DNA of 32,156 nucleotides from Pseudonocardiales bacterium (GCA_019243635.1 JAFAUB010000046.1:1-32156); one strand, 5' to 3'. Counted from the stretch's first letter, positions 1 through 7,806 are shown. The notes: generated by a model not told the origin, from the sequence alone. Numbers and translations: made by a program.

Positions 1-1265
1 TCACCGAAGCGATGTTCTTCCAGGAACGCGCCATCCAGGCTGCGGCCGACGATCTGGGCATGGATCAGGCAGAGTTCCGGCGGATAAACCTGGTAAAGGA
101 CCATCAGTTCCCGTTCCGTACGCCCTACGGTTTCTTGTTGGACTCCGGACAGTACGAGAAGTGCCTGAATGTCGGGCTCCAGGCGATCGGCTATGAAGAA
201 TTTTTGCGGGAGAAAGAGGAAGCTCGCGCCCAGGGTCGGCGGCTCGGGATTGGTATCTCCACCATGACCGAGCCACTTGGTGCGGGTAACAGTCGCGAAT
301 ACGACATTCTCGGCATCAAGATGTTCGACTGCGCAGAGCTGCGGGTACACCCGAGCGGGAAGGCGATCCTGAAGATCGGATCAAAGACTCAAGGCCAAGG
401 CCACGAGACCACGTTCGCGCAGATCGTCACCCACGAGCTCGGCATTCCGGCCGCAGACATTCTCGTGCAGCACGGCGACACCGACAACACCCCGTTCGGC
501 ATGGGCACCTACGCCTCCCGTAGCACGCCGGTCGCGGGCGCGGCAACGGCCATGGTGGCCCGCAAAATCCGGGCCAAGGCGAGGAAGTTGGCGGCCCATC
601 TCCTGGAGGTCTCCGAGGAGGATGTGGAGTGGGAGCTCGGGCGCTTCTACGTGCGGGGCGCCCCGAACAGGGGCGTGAGTATCCAGGAATGCGCGATGGC
701 GGCATACAGCAACATGCCTGATGGCATGGAGCCGGGGCTAGAGAACAACGCGTACTACGACCCGCCGAACATGACATGGCCGTTCGCGTGTTACATCGTG
801 ACGGTCGAGGTCGATCCGGAGACCGGTGTGTGGGACGTGTTGCGCATGGTCGCCGTCGATGACTGCGGTGTGCGCATCAACCCAATGATCGTCGAGGCTC
901 AGATCATGGGTGGGATGACCGAAGCCTACGCGATGTCCAACATGCAGTTCATTACCTTCGACGACGAGGGCAACTGCGTGGGCTCGAACTACATGGACTA
1001 CCTGCTGCCGACGGCGTGGGAAACTCCGGGTTTCGAGCTTCACGAGGTCGTCACTCCGTCACCGCATCATCCGATCGGCGCTAAGGGCATCGGTGAGTGC
1101 GCCGCGGTCGGTGGGCCGGCGGCGTTCGTGAACGCGGTGATGAACGCCATCGACGACACGGGGGTGCGTAACATCGACATGCCCCTGCTTCCGGACCGCG
1201 TGTGGGAGGCCCTGAAGTACCGGCATGACATATCGGGTGCGCCTCCAGTCAAGACTGACGCCTAG
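1..1265 (+). CDS. coxL: Carbon monoxide dehydrogenase large subunit CoxL (form I-like), C-terminal part, cut by the window edge
   Basis: The molybdenum-binding catalytic subunit of aerobic CO dehydrogenase oxidises CO with water to CO2 and passes electrons to the FeS and FAD subunits. The frame is open to the left edge (Thr-Glu-Ala precede the first Met at 12), so about half of a roughly 800-residue protein is visible and the active-site loop carrying the Cu-ligand Cys lies outside the window. Visible family landmarks are QGQGHET, GTYASRSTP, YYDPPNMTWPF, DDCGVRINPM and, near the C-terminus, TPSPHHPIGAKGIGE, whose last Glu is the catalytic base. These match form I CoxL from memory more closely than other xanthine-oxidase family members. 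The neighbours coxI, coxG, coxD and coxE agree. The form I assignment rests on overall similarity because the diagnostic AYxCSFR loop is missing. Confidence 0.93.
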   Translation, partial: TEAMFFQERAIQAAADDLGMDQAEFRRINLVKDHQFPFRTPYGFLLDSGQYEKCLNVGLQAIGYEEFLREKEEARAQGRRLGIGISTMTEPLGAGNSREYDILGIKMFDCAELRVHPSGKAILKIGSKTQGQGHETTFAQIVTHELGIPAADILVQHGDTDNTPFGMGTYASRSTPVAGAATAMVARKIRAKARKLAAHLLEVSEEDVEWELGRFYVRGAPNRGVSIQECAMAAYSNMPDGMEPGLENNAYYDPPNMTWPFACYIVTVEVDPETGVWDVLRMVAVDDCGVRINPMIVEAQIMGGMTEAYAMSNMQFITFDDEGNCVGSNYMDYLLPTAWETPGFELHEVVTPSPHHPIGAKGIGECAAVGGPAAFVNAVMNAIDDTGVRNIDMPLLPDRVWEALKYRHDISGAPPVKTDA

Positions 1266-1286
1266 ACGGGTTGGACGGATAGGCCG

Positions 1287-2288
1287 ATGACCATGGACGG
1301 GTGGGATGTCCTCGAGCGTGCCCGCGAGCTGTCGCTGCGGGGTGAGGCGTTCGCGCTGGCCACCGTTGTGTGGCGGCGCGGCCCGTCGTCGGGCAAGGAG
1401 GGTTGCCGGGCTGTCATCACCGCCTCGGGGCAGGTGTTCGGCTTCATCGGGGGCGCCTGTGCGGAACCTGTGGTTGTCCGCGAGGCGCGGCGCATCCTCG
1501 CCGAGGGTGTGCCGCGCCTCGTGTTTCTCGGCACCCCTGACGAGCTCGAGTCGGTGGCGGTGCGGGAGGGCATCAGCTATGTACCGATGTCCTGCCAGAG
1601 CGAGGGGGCTTTGGAGATCTACATTGAACCCGTGGAGCCCAAGACCCACCTTGTGGTGGTCGGGCGCTCGCCGATGGTCGAAGCCCTCGTGCAGATGGGG
1701 CAGGCGATCGGCTGGCGAACGGTGCTCGTCGACCCCGACGGCGGTGCTGCGGAGAGCCACCCGGCCGCGGAGTGCGTCGTCAGCGCGCTGGACTTCAAGG
1801 CGGCCGGCGTCGATGAGCGCTCGCTTGTCGTGGTCGCCACGCAAGGTCATCACGACGAGGAGGCCGTGGAGGGGGCACTGCTTGCGGGTCCCGCCTACGT
1901 CGGTCTGGTGGGTTCCCGGCCGCGCGCCAAGTCGGTACTGGAGTACTTGGCAGGGCGCGGGTTGTCCAAGCAGACTCTGGACCGGGTGAAGGTGCCGGCA
2001 GGTCTCGATCTGGGGAAGGTCTCTCACCGCGAGATCGCGGTGGGGGTGCTCGCTGAGCTGGTGAAGCTGAGGGCTGCTGGTGCCCTGGGCAGGGGCGTGC
2101 GACCGGAGACGCCCGAGGTCGAGGTCGCCGAAGCAGTCGACCCGGTGTGCGGCATGACAGTGGAGGTGGGGTCCGCACGCCACAAGGTGGATCATGACGG
2201 GACCACGTACTACTTCTGCTGTGCGGGATGCGTCAAAACATTCGAGGGGGATCCCGCCGCATTCGCCGGGTCGGGAGCAAAGTCGTGA
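1287..2288 (+). CDS. coxI: XdhC/CoxI-family CODH maturation factor with a C-terminal YHS domain
   Basis: XdhC/CoxI proteins help insert or sulfurate the molybdenum cofactor of xanthine oxidase family enzymes. The 333-aa protein has an N-terminal XdhC_CoxI domain (about residues 5-110, with GFIGGACAEPVVV) and a Rossmann-like XdhC C-domain (about 120-265, with HLVVVGRSP, GLVGSRPRAK and the signature GLDLGKVSHREIAVGVLAE). Residues of about 285-325 form a YHS domain: DPVCGMTV, then YYFCCAGCVKTFEGDP, a Cys-rich metal-binding module common in copper and heavy-metal handling proteins. The fusion is unusual and suggests metal delivery, possibly copper for the Mo-Cu centre (inference). It starts 21 nt after coxL. 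ATG at 1287 is used; ATG at 1293 is possible, and no strong ribosome binding site decides. CoxF is an alternative name. Confidence 0.85.
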   Translation: MTMDGWDVLERARELSLRGEAFALATVVWRRGPSSGKEGCRAVITASGQVFGFIGGACAEPVVVREARRILAEGVPRLVFLGTPDELESVAVREGISYVPMSCQSEGALEIYIEPVEPKTHLVVVGRSPMVEALVQMGQAIGWRTVLVDPDGGAAESHPAAECVVSALDFKAAGVDERSLVVVATQGHHDEEAVEGALLAGPAYVGLVGSRPRAKSVLEYLAGRGLSKQTLDRVKVPAGLDLGKVSHREIAVGVLAELVKLRAAGALGRGVRPETPEVEVAEAVDPVCGMTVEVGSARHKVDHDGTTYYFCCAGCVKTFEGDPAAFAGSGAKS

Positions 2289-2328
2289 AAGTCGGGACCC
2301 AGCGTGTGGTGAGGAGAGCGAGTAGTCG

Positions 2329-2898
2329 ATGCTGATCGAGAGCGAGTTCGAGGTTGCTGCGCCGCTCGAGCAGGTGTGGCGGCACATGCAGGATGTACCA
2401 CGGATCGCACCCTGCCTACCAGGTGCCGAGCTCACTGATGTCAATGGCGACGTGTACAAGGGGCGAGTGACGACCAAGATGGGGCCGGTGTCACTCAAGT
2501 TCTCCGGCACGGCCCGGATCGTACTGCGGGACGAGGCAGCCAAGCGGATCGTGATGAACGCGTCCGGCTCGGAGGAGAAGGGCAAGGGCCAGGCCACCAT
2601 GTCGGTGACCTCGACGATGGTGCCCTCTGGAGCGGGAACGCGCGTCAAGGTGGCCCAGGACCTCCAGCTCTCCGGTGCGGCTGCTCAGTTCGGCAGAGGC
2701 ATGGTCCAGGATGTCACCAGCGTGATCATGAAAAGTTTCGCCAAATGCATCGCGGATGATATTGGGCGTGCCTCTCGGGGCGAGGCGCCCGTACAGCGTG
2801 ACGCTGTTCCAGTGAAGGGTTTCAGCATCGCCATGCAGGCGACTATGACCGCGCTGAAGCGGTTCTTCGGTCGGCTGTTCGGCCGGAGGAAGTCATGA
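2329..2898 (+). CDS. coxG: CoxG, SRPBCC-fold CODH accessory protein
   Basis: CoxG is an accessory protein of aerobic CO dehydrogenase with a START/SRPBCC hydrophobic-pocket fold; it links the enzyme to the membrane, and mycobacterial CoxG has been reported to bind menaquinone and so connect CODH to the respiratory chain. The 189-aa sequence begins MLIESEFEVAAPLEQVWRHM, the usual SRPBCC start, followed by the CoxG features DVPRIAPCLPGAEL and YKGRVTTKMGPVSLKFSGTA. The SRPBCC part covers about residues 1-145. A short tail ends in an amphipathic, basic stretch (MTALKRFFGRLFGRRKS) that fits membrane association. The gene is 40 nt downstream of coxI and 34 nt upstream of the first small membrane protein gene, so it probably shares the coxL transcript. 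Confidence 0.92.
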   Translation: MLIESEFEVAAPLEQVWRHMQDVPRIAPCLPGAELTDVNGDVYKGRVTTKMGPVSLKFSGTARIVLRDEAAKRIVMNASGSEEKGKGQATMSVTSTMVPSGAGTRVKVAQDLQLSGAAAQFGRGMVQDVTSVIMKSFAKCIADDIGRASRGEAPVQRDAVPVKGFSIAMQATMTALKRFFGRLFGRRKS

Positions 2899-2932
2899 TA
2901 ACGATCATCCATGACGGAAAGAGAGACCGGAC

Positions 2933-3199
2933 ATGATCTTGTGGTGGATTGGTGATCTCATCCTGCTCTTCGTGGTGCTACCCATCGTTGTGGTGTTGAT
3001 GAAGCGCATCGTCACGCCGGTGGATCGAATCCGGGCGACAGTGGACGACATCCTGCACAACGGCGTTATCCTGACCGGGGAGCTCGACAACGTGCCGAGC
3101 CTGTTGGCCGAAACGGACAGCACGGTCAAGGAGGTCGGCATCGGCGCAACCCGCTACGTGAAGCGTGTCGGTCATCTGCTGGGTGCCCTGGGTGTCTAG
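2933..3199 (+). CDS. Small single-pass membrane protein of the cox locus (88 aa), function unknown
   Basis: I do not recognise a named family. The 88-aa protein has one N-terminal hydrophobic helix (about residues 2-23, MILWWIGDLILLFVVLPIVV), a Lys-Arg stop, then about 65 soluble residues rich in regularly spaced hydrophobic positions (RIRATVDDIL, VPSLLAETDSTVKEVG), a DUF948-like layout of one helix plus an amphipathic or coiled-coil tail. The start is supported by an AAAGAGAG purine run just upstream. It follows coxG at 34 nt and is the first of several similar small proteins in tandem. Position suggests a role in tethering or assembling CODH/CoxG at the membrane, which is inference only. 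Confidence 0.75.
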   Translation: MILWWIGDLILLFVVLPIVVVLMKRIVTPVDRIRATVDDILHNGVILTGELDNVPSLLAETDSTVKEVGIGATRYVKRVGHLLGALGV

Positions 3200-3259
3200 C
3201 GGTACCGGGTGTCTCGTGGCGAGTGACCTGAGGGAAACATCGATGAAGAGGAGGAAGCC

Positions 3260-3487
3260 ATGCCTGCAGCCGCGTGGGTCACGCTGTTGGCCGTCGCGCT
3301 GATCGTGGCCGTCGTCGGCCTCTCGCTGTTGAGAGTGATTTCTCAGCTGAGGCACGTCGCCTGGACACTCGGCGCGGTCATCGTGGGAGTCAACGCGATC
3401 GCCTACCAGTTGAGGACGATTCCCGAGGTCCTGCCTTCGGTGAACGCCAACCTCGCACCGGTACGATCCATGGCAGAACAGGTTTAA
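3260..3487 (+). CDS. Small single-pass membrane protein of the cox locus (75 aa), function unknown
   Basis: A 75-aa protein with an N-terminal transmembrane helix (about residues 4-24, WVTLLAVALIVAVVGLSLL) and a shorter hydrophobic segment (LGAVIVGVNAIAYQL), followed by a short polar tail ending MAEQV. A GAGGAGGAAG ribosome binding site 3-4 nt ahead of the ATG supports the start. The layout of one helix and a short amphipathic segment resembles the neighbouring small proteins, although the sequences are not closely alike. The gene is 60 nt from the preceding one and on the same strand as coxLIG. No function can be assigned from the sequence. Confidence 0.72.
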   Translation: MPAAAWVTLLAVALIVAVVGLSLLRVISQLRHVAWTLGAVIVGVNAIAYQLRTIPEVLPSVNANLAPVRSMAEQV

Positions 3488-3550
3488 CGACCGCCGTCCA
3501 GTCGCCGACGATCAGGGTTCGTCTTGGAATCTAGTCGAAGGAGTACGGAG

Positions 3551-3730
3551 ATGCATGAGTTCATGTGCGGTCACCAGGAGTGCAGCTCGCAGTTCACCTC
3601 GTCCGACAAGGACGTCCTGATGCGGCAGGTGGCCGACCACCTCAAGGAGGCGCACAACGTCCAGACGGCGACCCAGACGCTCCTGGGCTACCTGGAGACG
3701 ACCTGTGTGACGACCACACCGGACCGTTAG
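3551..3730 (+). CDS. DUF1059-family small Cys/His protein (59 aa)
   Basis: The protein begins MHEFMCGHQECSSQF, continues with SSDKDVLMRQVADHLKEAHNV and has a late Cys (LETTCVTTT). The CGxxxC pair followed by H-x4-H matches the DUF1059 small predicted metal-binding family. An in-frame ATG at 3524 would add nine residues, but a clear AAGGAG (3538-3543) sits 7 nt before the ATG at 3551, so that start is chosen. It is embedded among the small membrane protein genes of the cox locus and may supply or sense a metal there; this is inference. Soluble, no membrane segment. Confidence 0.8.
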   Translation: MHEFMCGHQECSSQFTSSDKDVLMRQVADHLKEAHNVQTATQTLLGYLETTCVTTTPDR

Positions 3731-3778
3731 GTCTAGTGACTCCGTAGTAACTACTGCTACCGAAAGGAGGGCTGCGGG

Positions 3779-4063
3779 ATGGTGTTGCTTGCGGAACAGG
3801 CGCCCGGGCCCGGTGAGGCACATCTGTTCGGTTGGTACCTGGGGTTCGCGATCGCTGTCGTAGTGATCTCGGTAGTGGTCGCGCTGGTATCCCCGATCCT
3901 GGTCCTCGCCGCGCGGATCGCCCGTCAGGCACCACAGATCAATGCGGCGCTGCAGCAGGCATATCGGAACACGCTCCCGTTGGCGGACCTACGACAGACG
4001 ATCGACCATGCTGAGGTCATCATCGGAGGTCTGGAACGCGGACGCGCTCGGCTGGGAGGTTAG
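3779..4063 (+). CDS. Small single-pass membrane protein of the cox locus (94 aa), function unknown
   Basis: A short N-terminal segment (residues 1-17) is followed by a long transmembrane helix (about 18-45, WYLGFAIAVVVISVVVALV), then about 45 residues with helical, amphipathic character (APQINAALQQAYRNTLPLAD, then DHAEVIIGGLERGRARLGG). AAAGGAGG at 3763-3770 lies 8 nt before the ATG, one of the strongest ribosome binding sites in the window. The stop is 2 nt before the next start, and that gene's GGAGG-like site lies inside this one, so the two are probably translationally coupled. No family recognised. Confidence 0.78.
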   Translation: MVLLAEQAPGPGEAHLFGWYLGFAIAVVVISVVVALVSPILVLAARIARQAPQINAALQQAYRNTLPLADLRQTIDHAEVIIGGLERGRARLGG

Positions 4064-4065
4064 CG

Positions 4066-4395
4066 ATGGCATTTCTACTCGGGTACGCGGGTGGGCCTGA
4101 TGGGTATGCGCCTGAAGAGATAACCTTCTGGTGGGTCGCGGTAGGGATGGCATTCGGTGTTACCCTCGTCGTGATCCTGCTGCTGAGTTCCCTCGTGTCG
4201 ATGGTGAGATCTATCGACCGAAGCGTGGTGGGCGTTCGGGACACCTTACGGGCTATCCCGGAGAACACCGCAAACTGCGCGCTTATTCCTATCACGGCTG
4301 ACAGGGTTGACGCAGTACTGGCAGAGGGTCTGCAGCATCACCTGTTCCTGACCAGGGTTTTGACTGGTTCCGGAACGCCGGCTGGAAAGGGCTAG
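4066..4395 (+). CDS. Small single-pass membrane protein of the cox locus (109 aa), function unknown
   Basis: After about 18 polar residues comes one transmembrane helix (about 21-48, TFWWVAVGMAFGVTLVVILL), then a soluble part with heptad-like spacing (MVRSIDRSVVGVRDTLRAIP) and a His-containing segment (LAEGLQHHLFLTRVL). The arrangement matches the genes on either side. The start is 2 nt after the preceding stop and the stop is 2 nt before the next start, so 3779-4760 looks like a tightly coupled three-gene unit. No function can be given from the sequence. Confidence 0.76.
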   Translation: MAFLLGYAGGPDGYAPEEITFWWVAVGMAFGVTLVVILLLSSLVSMVRSIDRSVVGVRDTLRAIPENTANCALIPITADRVDAVLAEGLQHHLFLTRVLTGSGTPAGKG

Positions 4396-4397
4396 AG

Positions 4398-4760
4398 ATG
4401 ACTCTCATCATCCTAACGGTAGTCATCATCGGGTTGCTGACTGCCGTTCTGGCGATCTATCTCTTCGTAATCGGTGTGCTGCTGAACCGCGTCGCGGACA
4501 ATCTCGATGACTGCTTGGTAAACGTGAAGACGATCGCCAAGCAGGCCGAGCCGGTTATTCCTGGCGTCGAGCACATCAACCGAACAGGTGGGGTAGTGGC
4601 AGGTGCGCTACCGCTGCTGTACGGGGGCGCTGAGAAGATCGCGACCAAGTTGGCTCCTCCGACACCAGCTCCGGTCAACGGGCACACCAATGTTCCGGCC
4701 TCTGGTCGGCGGCGGTCTCGTCTGATGGACACTGTGGGTTTCCGAGGTCGGCAGCATTAG
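4398..4760 (+). CDS. Small single-pass membrane protein of the cox locus (120 aa), last gene of the + strand block
   Basis: The N-terminus is one transmembrane helix (about residues 2-29, LIILTVVIIGLLTAVLAIYL). It is followed by a helical stretch (NRVADNLDDCLVNVKTIAKQ) and a hydrophobic, Gly-rich segment (RTGGVVAGALPLLYGGAEKI) that could be a membrane re-entrant or a second short helix. The C-terminal tail is Pro- and Arg-rich. It is coupled to the preceding gene (2-nt gap). A perfect inverted repeat downstream (4852-4887) closes the transcription unit. Function unknown; a CODH membrane-association role is inferred from position alone. Confidence 0.76.
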   Translation: MTLIILTVVIIGLLTAVLAIYLFVIGVLLNRVADNLDDCLVNVKTIAKQAEPVIPGVEHINRTGGVVAGALPLLYGGAEKIATKLAPPTPAPVNGHTNVPASGRRRSRLMDTVGFRGRQH

Positions 4761-4851
4761 ACCTCGCTAGCAAGGGCTTTGCCGTCAGGTAGGGAAGGCC
4801 AGCGTAGTCCTCAGTCCTGCGTCGGTAGCAGCTGAGATCGACAGCACTACT

Positions 4852-4887
4852 CTAGTGGGCAGCGGCCATGTGGCCGCTGCCCACTAG
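4852..4887. terminator. Perfect 17-bp inverted repeat between convergent cox operons
   Basis: Arms 4852-4868 and 4871-4887 are exact reverse complements (17 bp) around a 2-nt centre. The repeat lies between the end of the + strand small-protein block (4760) and the end of the convergent - strand gene (4922). There is no long T run, but in GC-rich actinobacteria such hairpins act as terminators, here probably for both directions. Confidence 0.75.
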
Positions 4888-4921
4888 CACACATGGACGA
4901 CGGTTAGCGCGGGAACGACGG

Positions 4922-5362
4922 TCAGCGGGGGGCGTCGTCGGGGCCCCGTTGGGCGAGCGGGCCGGTCAGCTCGGACTGGTACGAGCCGATCCAGTGGTCC
5001 TGCCAGGACTTGTCGTACTTCACCTCGTTGCAGTACGGGTTGTAGATGGCGGTGAGTTCCTGGGTGATCTCTTCGCGGTGAGGTCGTCCCCACCCCTGGA
5101 CCTCGTAGGTGCAGATGTGCAGCTTCCACCGAGAGCCGGCCCGGGCGATCCAGCAGTTAGCTCGTGGATGCTTGAACGGGAAGCCGGCTTCCGCCATGCT
5201 GTCGGCGTGGCCGACGTAGATGACCGCGTAGCGGTCGGGCTTGGTCTCGGGATCCGGCTTGTACATGATGGCGAAAACCGCTGGCCTTTTCGGAGGCGTC
5301 CAGCCGCCGAGGATCCGCGGCCCCTCGAAAGAGTAGCCAGCGAGTGATCCGAGGCGGATCAT
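4922..5362 (-). CDS. GIY-YIG-like hypothetical protein (146 aa) at the end of the coxD/coxE block
   Basis: A soluble 146-aa protein. Residues of about 28-60 read VFAIMYK, then YAVIYVGHADSM, which resembles the two-strand GIY...YIG core. Later come a basic/aromatic part (CWIARAGSRW), a Glu-bearing helix (REEITQEL) and IYNPYCNE, matching the Arg-Glu-Asn pattern expected of a GIY-YIG nuclease domain. The assignment rests on pattern only. The start is supported by AGGTGGAG just before the ATG. It is the last gene of the - strand block, 36 nt after the preceding one. A link with CO oxidation is not obvious, so it may be a passenger or an uncharacterised accessory factor. Confidence 0.6.
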   Translation of the reverse strand: MIRLGSLAGYSFEGPRILGGWTPPKRPAVFAIMYKPDPETKPDRYAVIYVGHADSMAEAGFPFKHPRANCWIARAGSRWKLHICTYEVQGWGRPHREEITQELTAIYNPYCNEVKYDKSWQDHWIGSYQSELTGPLAQRGPDDAPR

Positions 5363-5398
5363 GTCTCCACCTGCATGTTCATCTGATGTGTCCTCGTG

Positions 5399-5695
5399 TC
5401 ATGAGATATCGACGTCCGCTCCGTCTTCGTCCTCGCTGATCGCCTCGACGCGCACGATCGGGTAGACCGGCAACCCTGCTTTCTGTACTGCGCTAGCGAA
5501 ATGTTCCTTACCCTTAGTGATAGCGTCCTCGCGGTTGTCCGCGAACACGACAACCTGCGCGCCGTAGCGATTAGTGCCGATGCCCGTGGCAATGCCACTG
5601 ATCGGTGCGACCGCATCGGCCAGCTCGACGACTTCCTCGAGCCTCATGATGCGGTCACCCTCCGCCTCGATACCGACACTCCACCTCATCAACAT
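5399..5695 (-). CDS. Small conserved-looking cytoplasmic protein (98 aa) downstream of coxE, function unknown
   Basis: The open frame extends to 5746, but the start is placed at ATG 5695 because AGGAGG lies 9 nt upstream, overlapping the coxE stop region. The protein begins MLMRWSVGIEAEGDRIMRL, contains SGIATGIGTNRYGAQVVVFA and an acidic C-terminus (EAISEDEDGADVDIS). It is predicted soluble with alternating strands and helices and no recognisable motif. The ribosome binding site placement implies tight coupling to coxE. No function assigned. Confidence 0.72.
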   Translation of the reverse strand: MLMRWSVGIEAEGDRIMRLEEVVELADAVAPISGIATGIGTNRYGAQVVVFADNREDAITKGKEHFASAVQKAGLPVYPIVRVEAISEDEDGADVDIS

Positions 5696-5708
5696 AGGTT
5701 CTGGCCTC

Positions 5709-6839
5709 CTAGCCGAGCTTGGGGAGCAGCGCGGCGAGCTCTTCAAGGCTGCTGAGGTCGTGGCCGGACAGGAGCACGTCGATGTGTGGCTCCGCGGCCA
5801 TCATGCCGACGGTTTGAGGCACGTAGTCCGCGTTGTCGCCCTTGTGCGGGTTCATCCACACGATTTTGTGACACAGCCGGGAGAGCCGCTCCATGGAGTC
5901 GGAGAGCAGTTCGGGATCACCACGGTCGAGCCCATCGGAGCAGATCACGACGACGCCGCCACGGCACATCCCTCTACGACCCCACTTGCGCACGAACTTG
6001 TCGATCGAGTCGCCGATCCGCGTGCCGCCCTCCCAGTCGACCACGAGCTTCGCGGCGCGCTCGAGCGCCTCGTCCGGTTTGCGGCTCTGCAGCGGCTTGG
6101 TCACCTGGCTCAGCCGGGTACCGAAGCAGAACACCTCGACCTTCTGGGAGGCGCGCTTCGCGGAGTAGGCGAATTGGAGCAGCGCTCGAGAGTAGTCCGA
6201 CATCGACCCGGACACGTCGAGGATGAGAATAAGCGGACGCAGCCGCACGCGCCGCCGCCGCCAGTACAGGTCGACCATCTCGCCGTTCGTGCGCAGTGAC
6301 TCGCGGATCGTCCGGCGCATGTCGGGTTTTCGCCCGTCGGACGCCGTCTTCGTACGACGGGTGCGACGTTTGGGCGGGGTGAACTTGATACGCGCCATGA
6401 TACGTCGTATCGCGGCGAGCTCTTCCTCGGTGCACTCGCCGAACGACCGGTGCTTGAGGGTCTCGACGTTGGACGCCATCAGGCCGAGGAGGGTTTCCTC
6501 CTGCTGCTCCTTGCCCGAGGGTTCGGTGGCCGGAATCTCGAAAGGTGCCTCTGCCTGGGCAGCGGACTGCGCCTTGACCTTCAGCATCTTCTGGACGGGG
6601 CTGTCGGACGCGAGGAAGAACGACCTGAACACCTCGTCGTAGACCGGGATGTCCTCACGGCGCACGATCATGGTGGTCCGCCCGGCCCAATAAAGATCGA
6701 CCAGGTCCGTCGGATCCAGCGGGGCCATCGCCGAGCAGTAGCTGAGGATGTCACCCGAGCCGATGGCTAGTCCCTTGGCGCGCAGCGCCCGCCCGAAGTC
6801 GACGAGCACGGTAGTGAAGCCATGGTTGTTTCGGGACAT
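5709..6839 (-). CDS. coxE: CoxE, von Willebrand factor A domain protein for CODH maturation
   Basis: CoxE works with the AAA+ ATPase CoxD in maturing the Mo-Cu active site of CO dehydrogenase; CoxD is implicated in sulfur insertion in the Oligotropha system. The 376-aa protein has an N-terminal helical region (1-110), a basic linker (RRRTRRTKT near 165) and a VWA domain from about 200 to 365. The metal-ion-dependent adhesion site is intact: DVSGSMS (first Asp is D208), the Thr in GGTRIGDS and the Asp in CSDGLDRGD. Length and layout are typical of CoxE. The gene starts 27 nt after the coxD stop, in the MoxR-VWA pair arrangement common in metalloenzyme maturation. Confidence 0.92.
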   Translation of the reverse strand: MSRNNHGFTTVLVDFGRALRAKGLAIGSGDILSYCSAMAPLDPTDLVDLYWAGRTTMIVRREDIPVYDEVFRSFFLASDSPVQKMLKVKAQSAAQAEAPFEIPATEPSGKEQQEETLLGLMASNVETLKHRSFGECTEEELAAIRRIMARIKFTPPKRRTRRTKTASDGRKPDMRRTIRESLRTNGEMVDLYWRRRRVRLRPLILILDVSGSMSDYSRALLQFAYSAKRASQKVEVFCFGTRLSQVTKPLQSRKPDEALERAAKLVVDWEGGTRIGDSIDKFVRKWGRRGMCRGGVVVICSDGLDRGDPELLSDSMERLSRLCHKIVWMNPHKGDNADYVPQTVGMMAAEPHIDVLLSGHDLSSLEELAALLPKLG

Positions 6840-6866
6840 CGGTGTCAGACGAATCCGTGAGGCATC

Positions 6867-7742
6867 TCAGGCATTGGACGTCACTTCCTTGAGGTTGTCC
6901 CGCACCAGCTCGAGGTCGTCGCGATCCTTGAGGATCGACCCGAGGGTGACATCGGCGGCGCTTGCGCTCAAGCCGGTCTCGCCGAGGAACGACAGAGTGC
7001 GGGCCCAGTCGATGGTCTCCGCGACGCCTGGAGGCTTTGCGAGATCCATTTCTCGGAGCCGGTTGACCGCCGCCACCACCTTACGGGCGAGCCCCTCGGA
7101 CACGTCTGGCGCCTGAACGAGGATGATCTCGACCTCGCGGTCGGAGTCCGGGTAGCCGATCCAGTGGTACATGCAGCGTCGCTTCAAAGCGTCGTGCAGG
7201 TCCCGGGTACGGTTCGACGTCAAGATCACCAACGGTGGGCGTTCCGCCTTGATGGTGCCCACCTCGGGAATGCTGATCTGGAAGTCGGACAACACCTCCA
7301 GCAGGAAGGCCTCAAACTCGTCGTCCGCGCGGTCGACCTCGTCGATGAGCAGTACGGCCTGGTCGCCCATCTTCATGGCCTGCATGAGGGGACGCTCGAG
7401 AAGGAACCTCGGACCGAACAATTTCTCGACCGCATCTTCTCCGGCGATGTCACGAGCGGACAAGGCCCGGATGTAGAGGAGCTGGCGGGCGTAGTCCCAC
7501 TCGTAGAGGGCCTGGTTGGTGTCGATGCCTTCGTAGCACTGTAGTCGAATCAGCGTACGCCCGAATACCGAGGCCAGCACCTTGGCGATCTCGGTCTTGC
7601 CGACGCCCACCTCGCCTTCGAGGAGAATCGGTCGCTGCAGGGACATCGCCACGAACACCGCCGTCGCCAATCCCCGGTCGGCCAGGTAGTCGCCCCGACG
7701 CAACGTCTCGGTAAGTTCTTTGACGGTATTCGGATAGTTCAT
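6867..7742 (-). CDS. coxD: CoxD, MoxR-type AAA+ ATPase for CODH maturation
   Basis: CoxD is a MoxR-family AAA+ chaperone ATPase required to complete the CO dehydrogenase active site; with CoxE it is thought to remodel apo-enzyme. The 291-aa protein has Walker A GEVGVGKTE (Lys at about 49), Walker B VLLIDEVDRAD (Asp-Glu at about 134-135), sensor 1 with LTSNRTRDLHDALKRRC and a C-terminal lid domain, all in standard positions and length. It lies directly upstream of coxE on the same strand. The window shows two unidentified small genes upstream of it that may share its promoter. Confidence 0.93.
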   Translation of the reverse strand: MNYPNTVKELTETLRRGDYLADRGLATAVFVAMSLQRPILLEGEVGVGKTEIAKVLASVFGRTLIRLQCYEGIDTNQALYEWDYARQLLYIRALSARDIAGEDAVEKLFGPRFLLERPLMQAMKMGDQAVLLIDEVDRADDEFEAFLLEVLSDFQISIPEVGTIKAERPPLVILTSNRTRDLHDALKRRCMYHWIGYPDSDREVEIILVQAPDVSEGLARKVVAAVNRLREMDLAKPPGVAETIDWARTLSFLGETGLSASAADVTLGSILKDRDDLELVRDNLKEVTSNA

Positions 7743-7806
7743 CGAGCGGTCTCCTTGGCAACGCCGGCGGGCGCTGGGTGGCGAGATGGATCGGGTTGAG
7801 AGCTAA

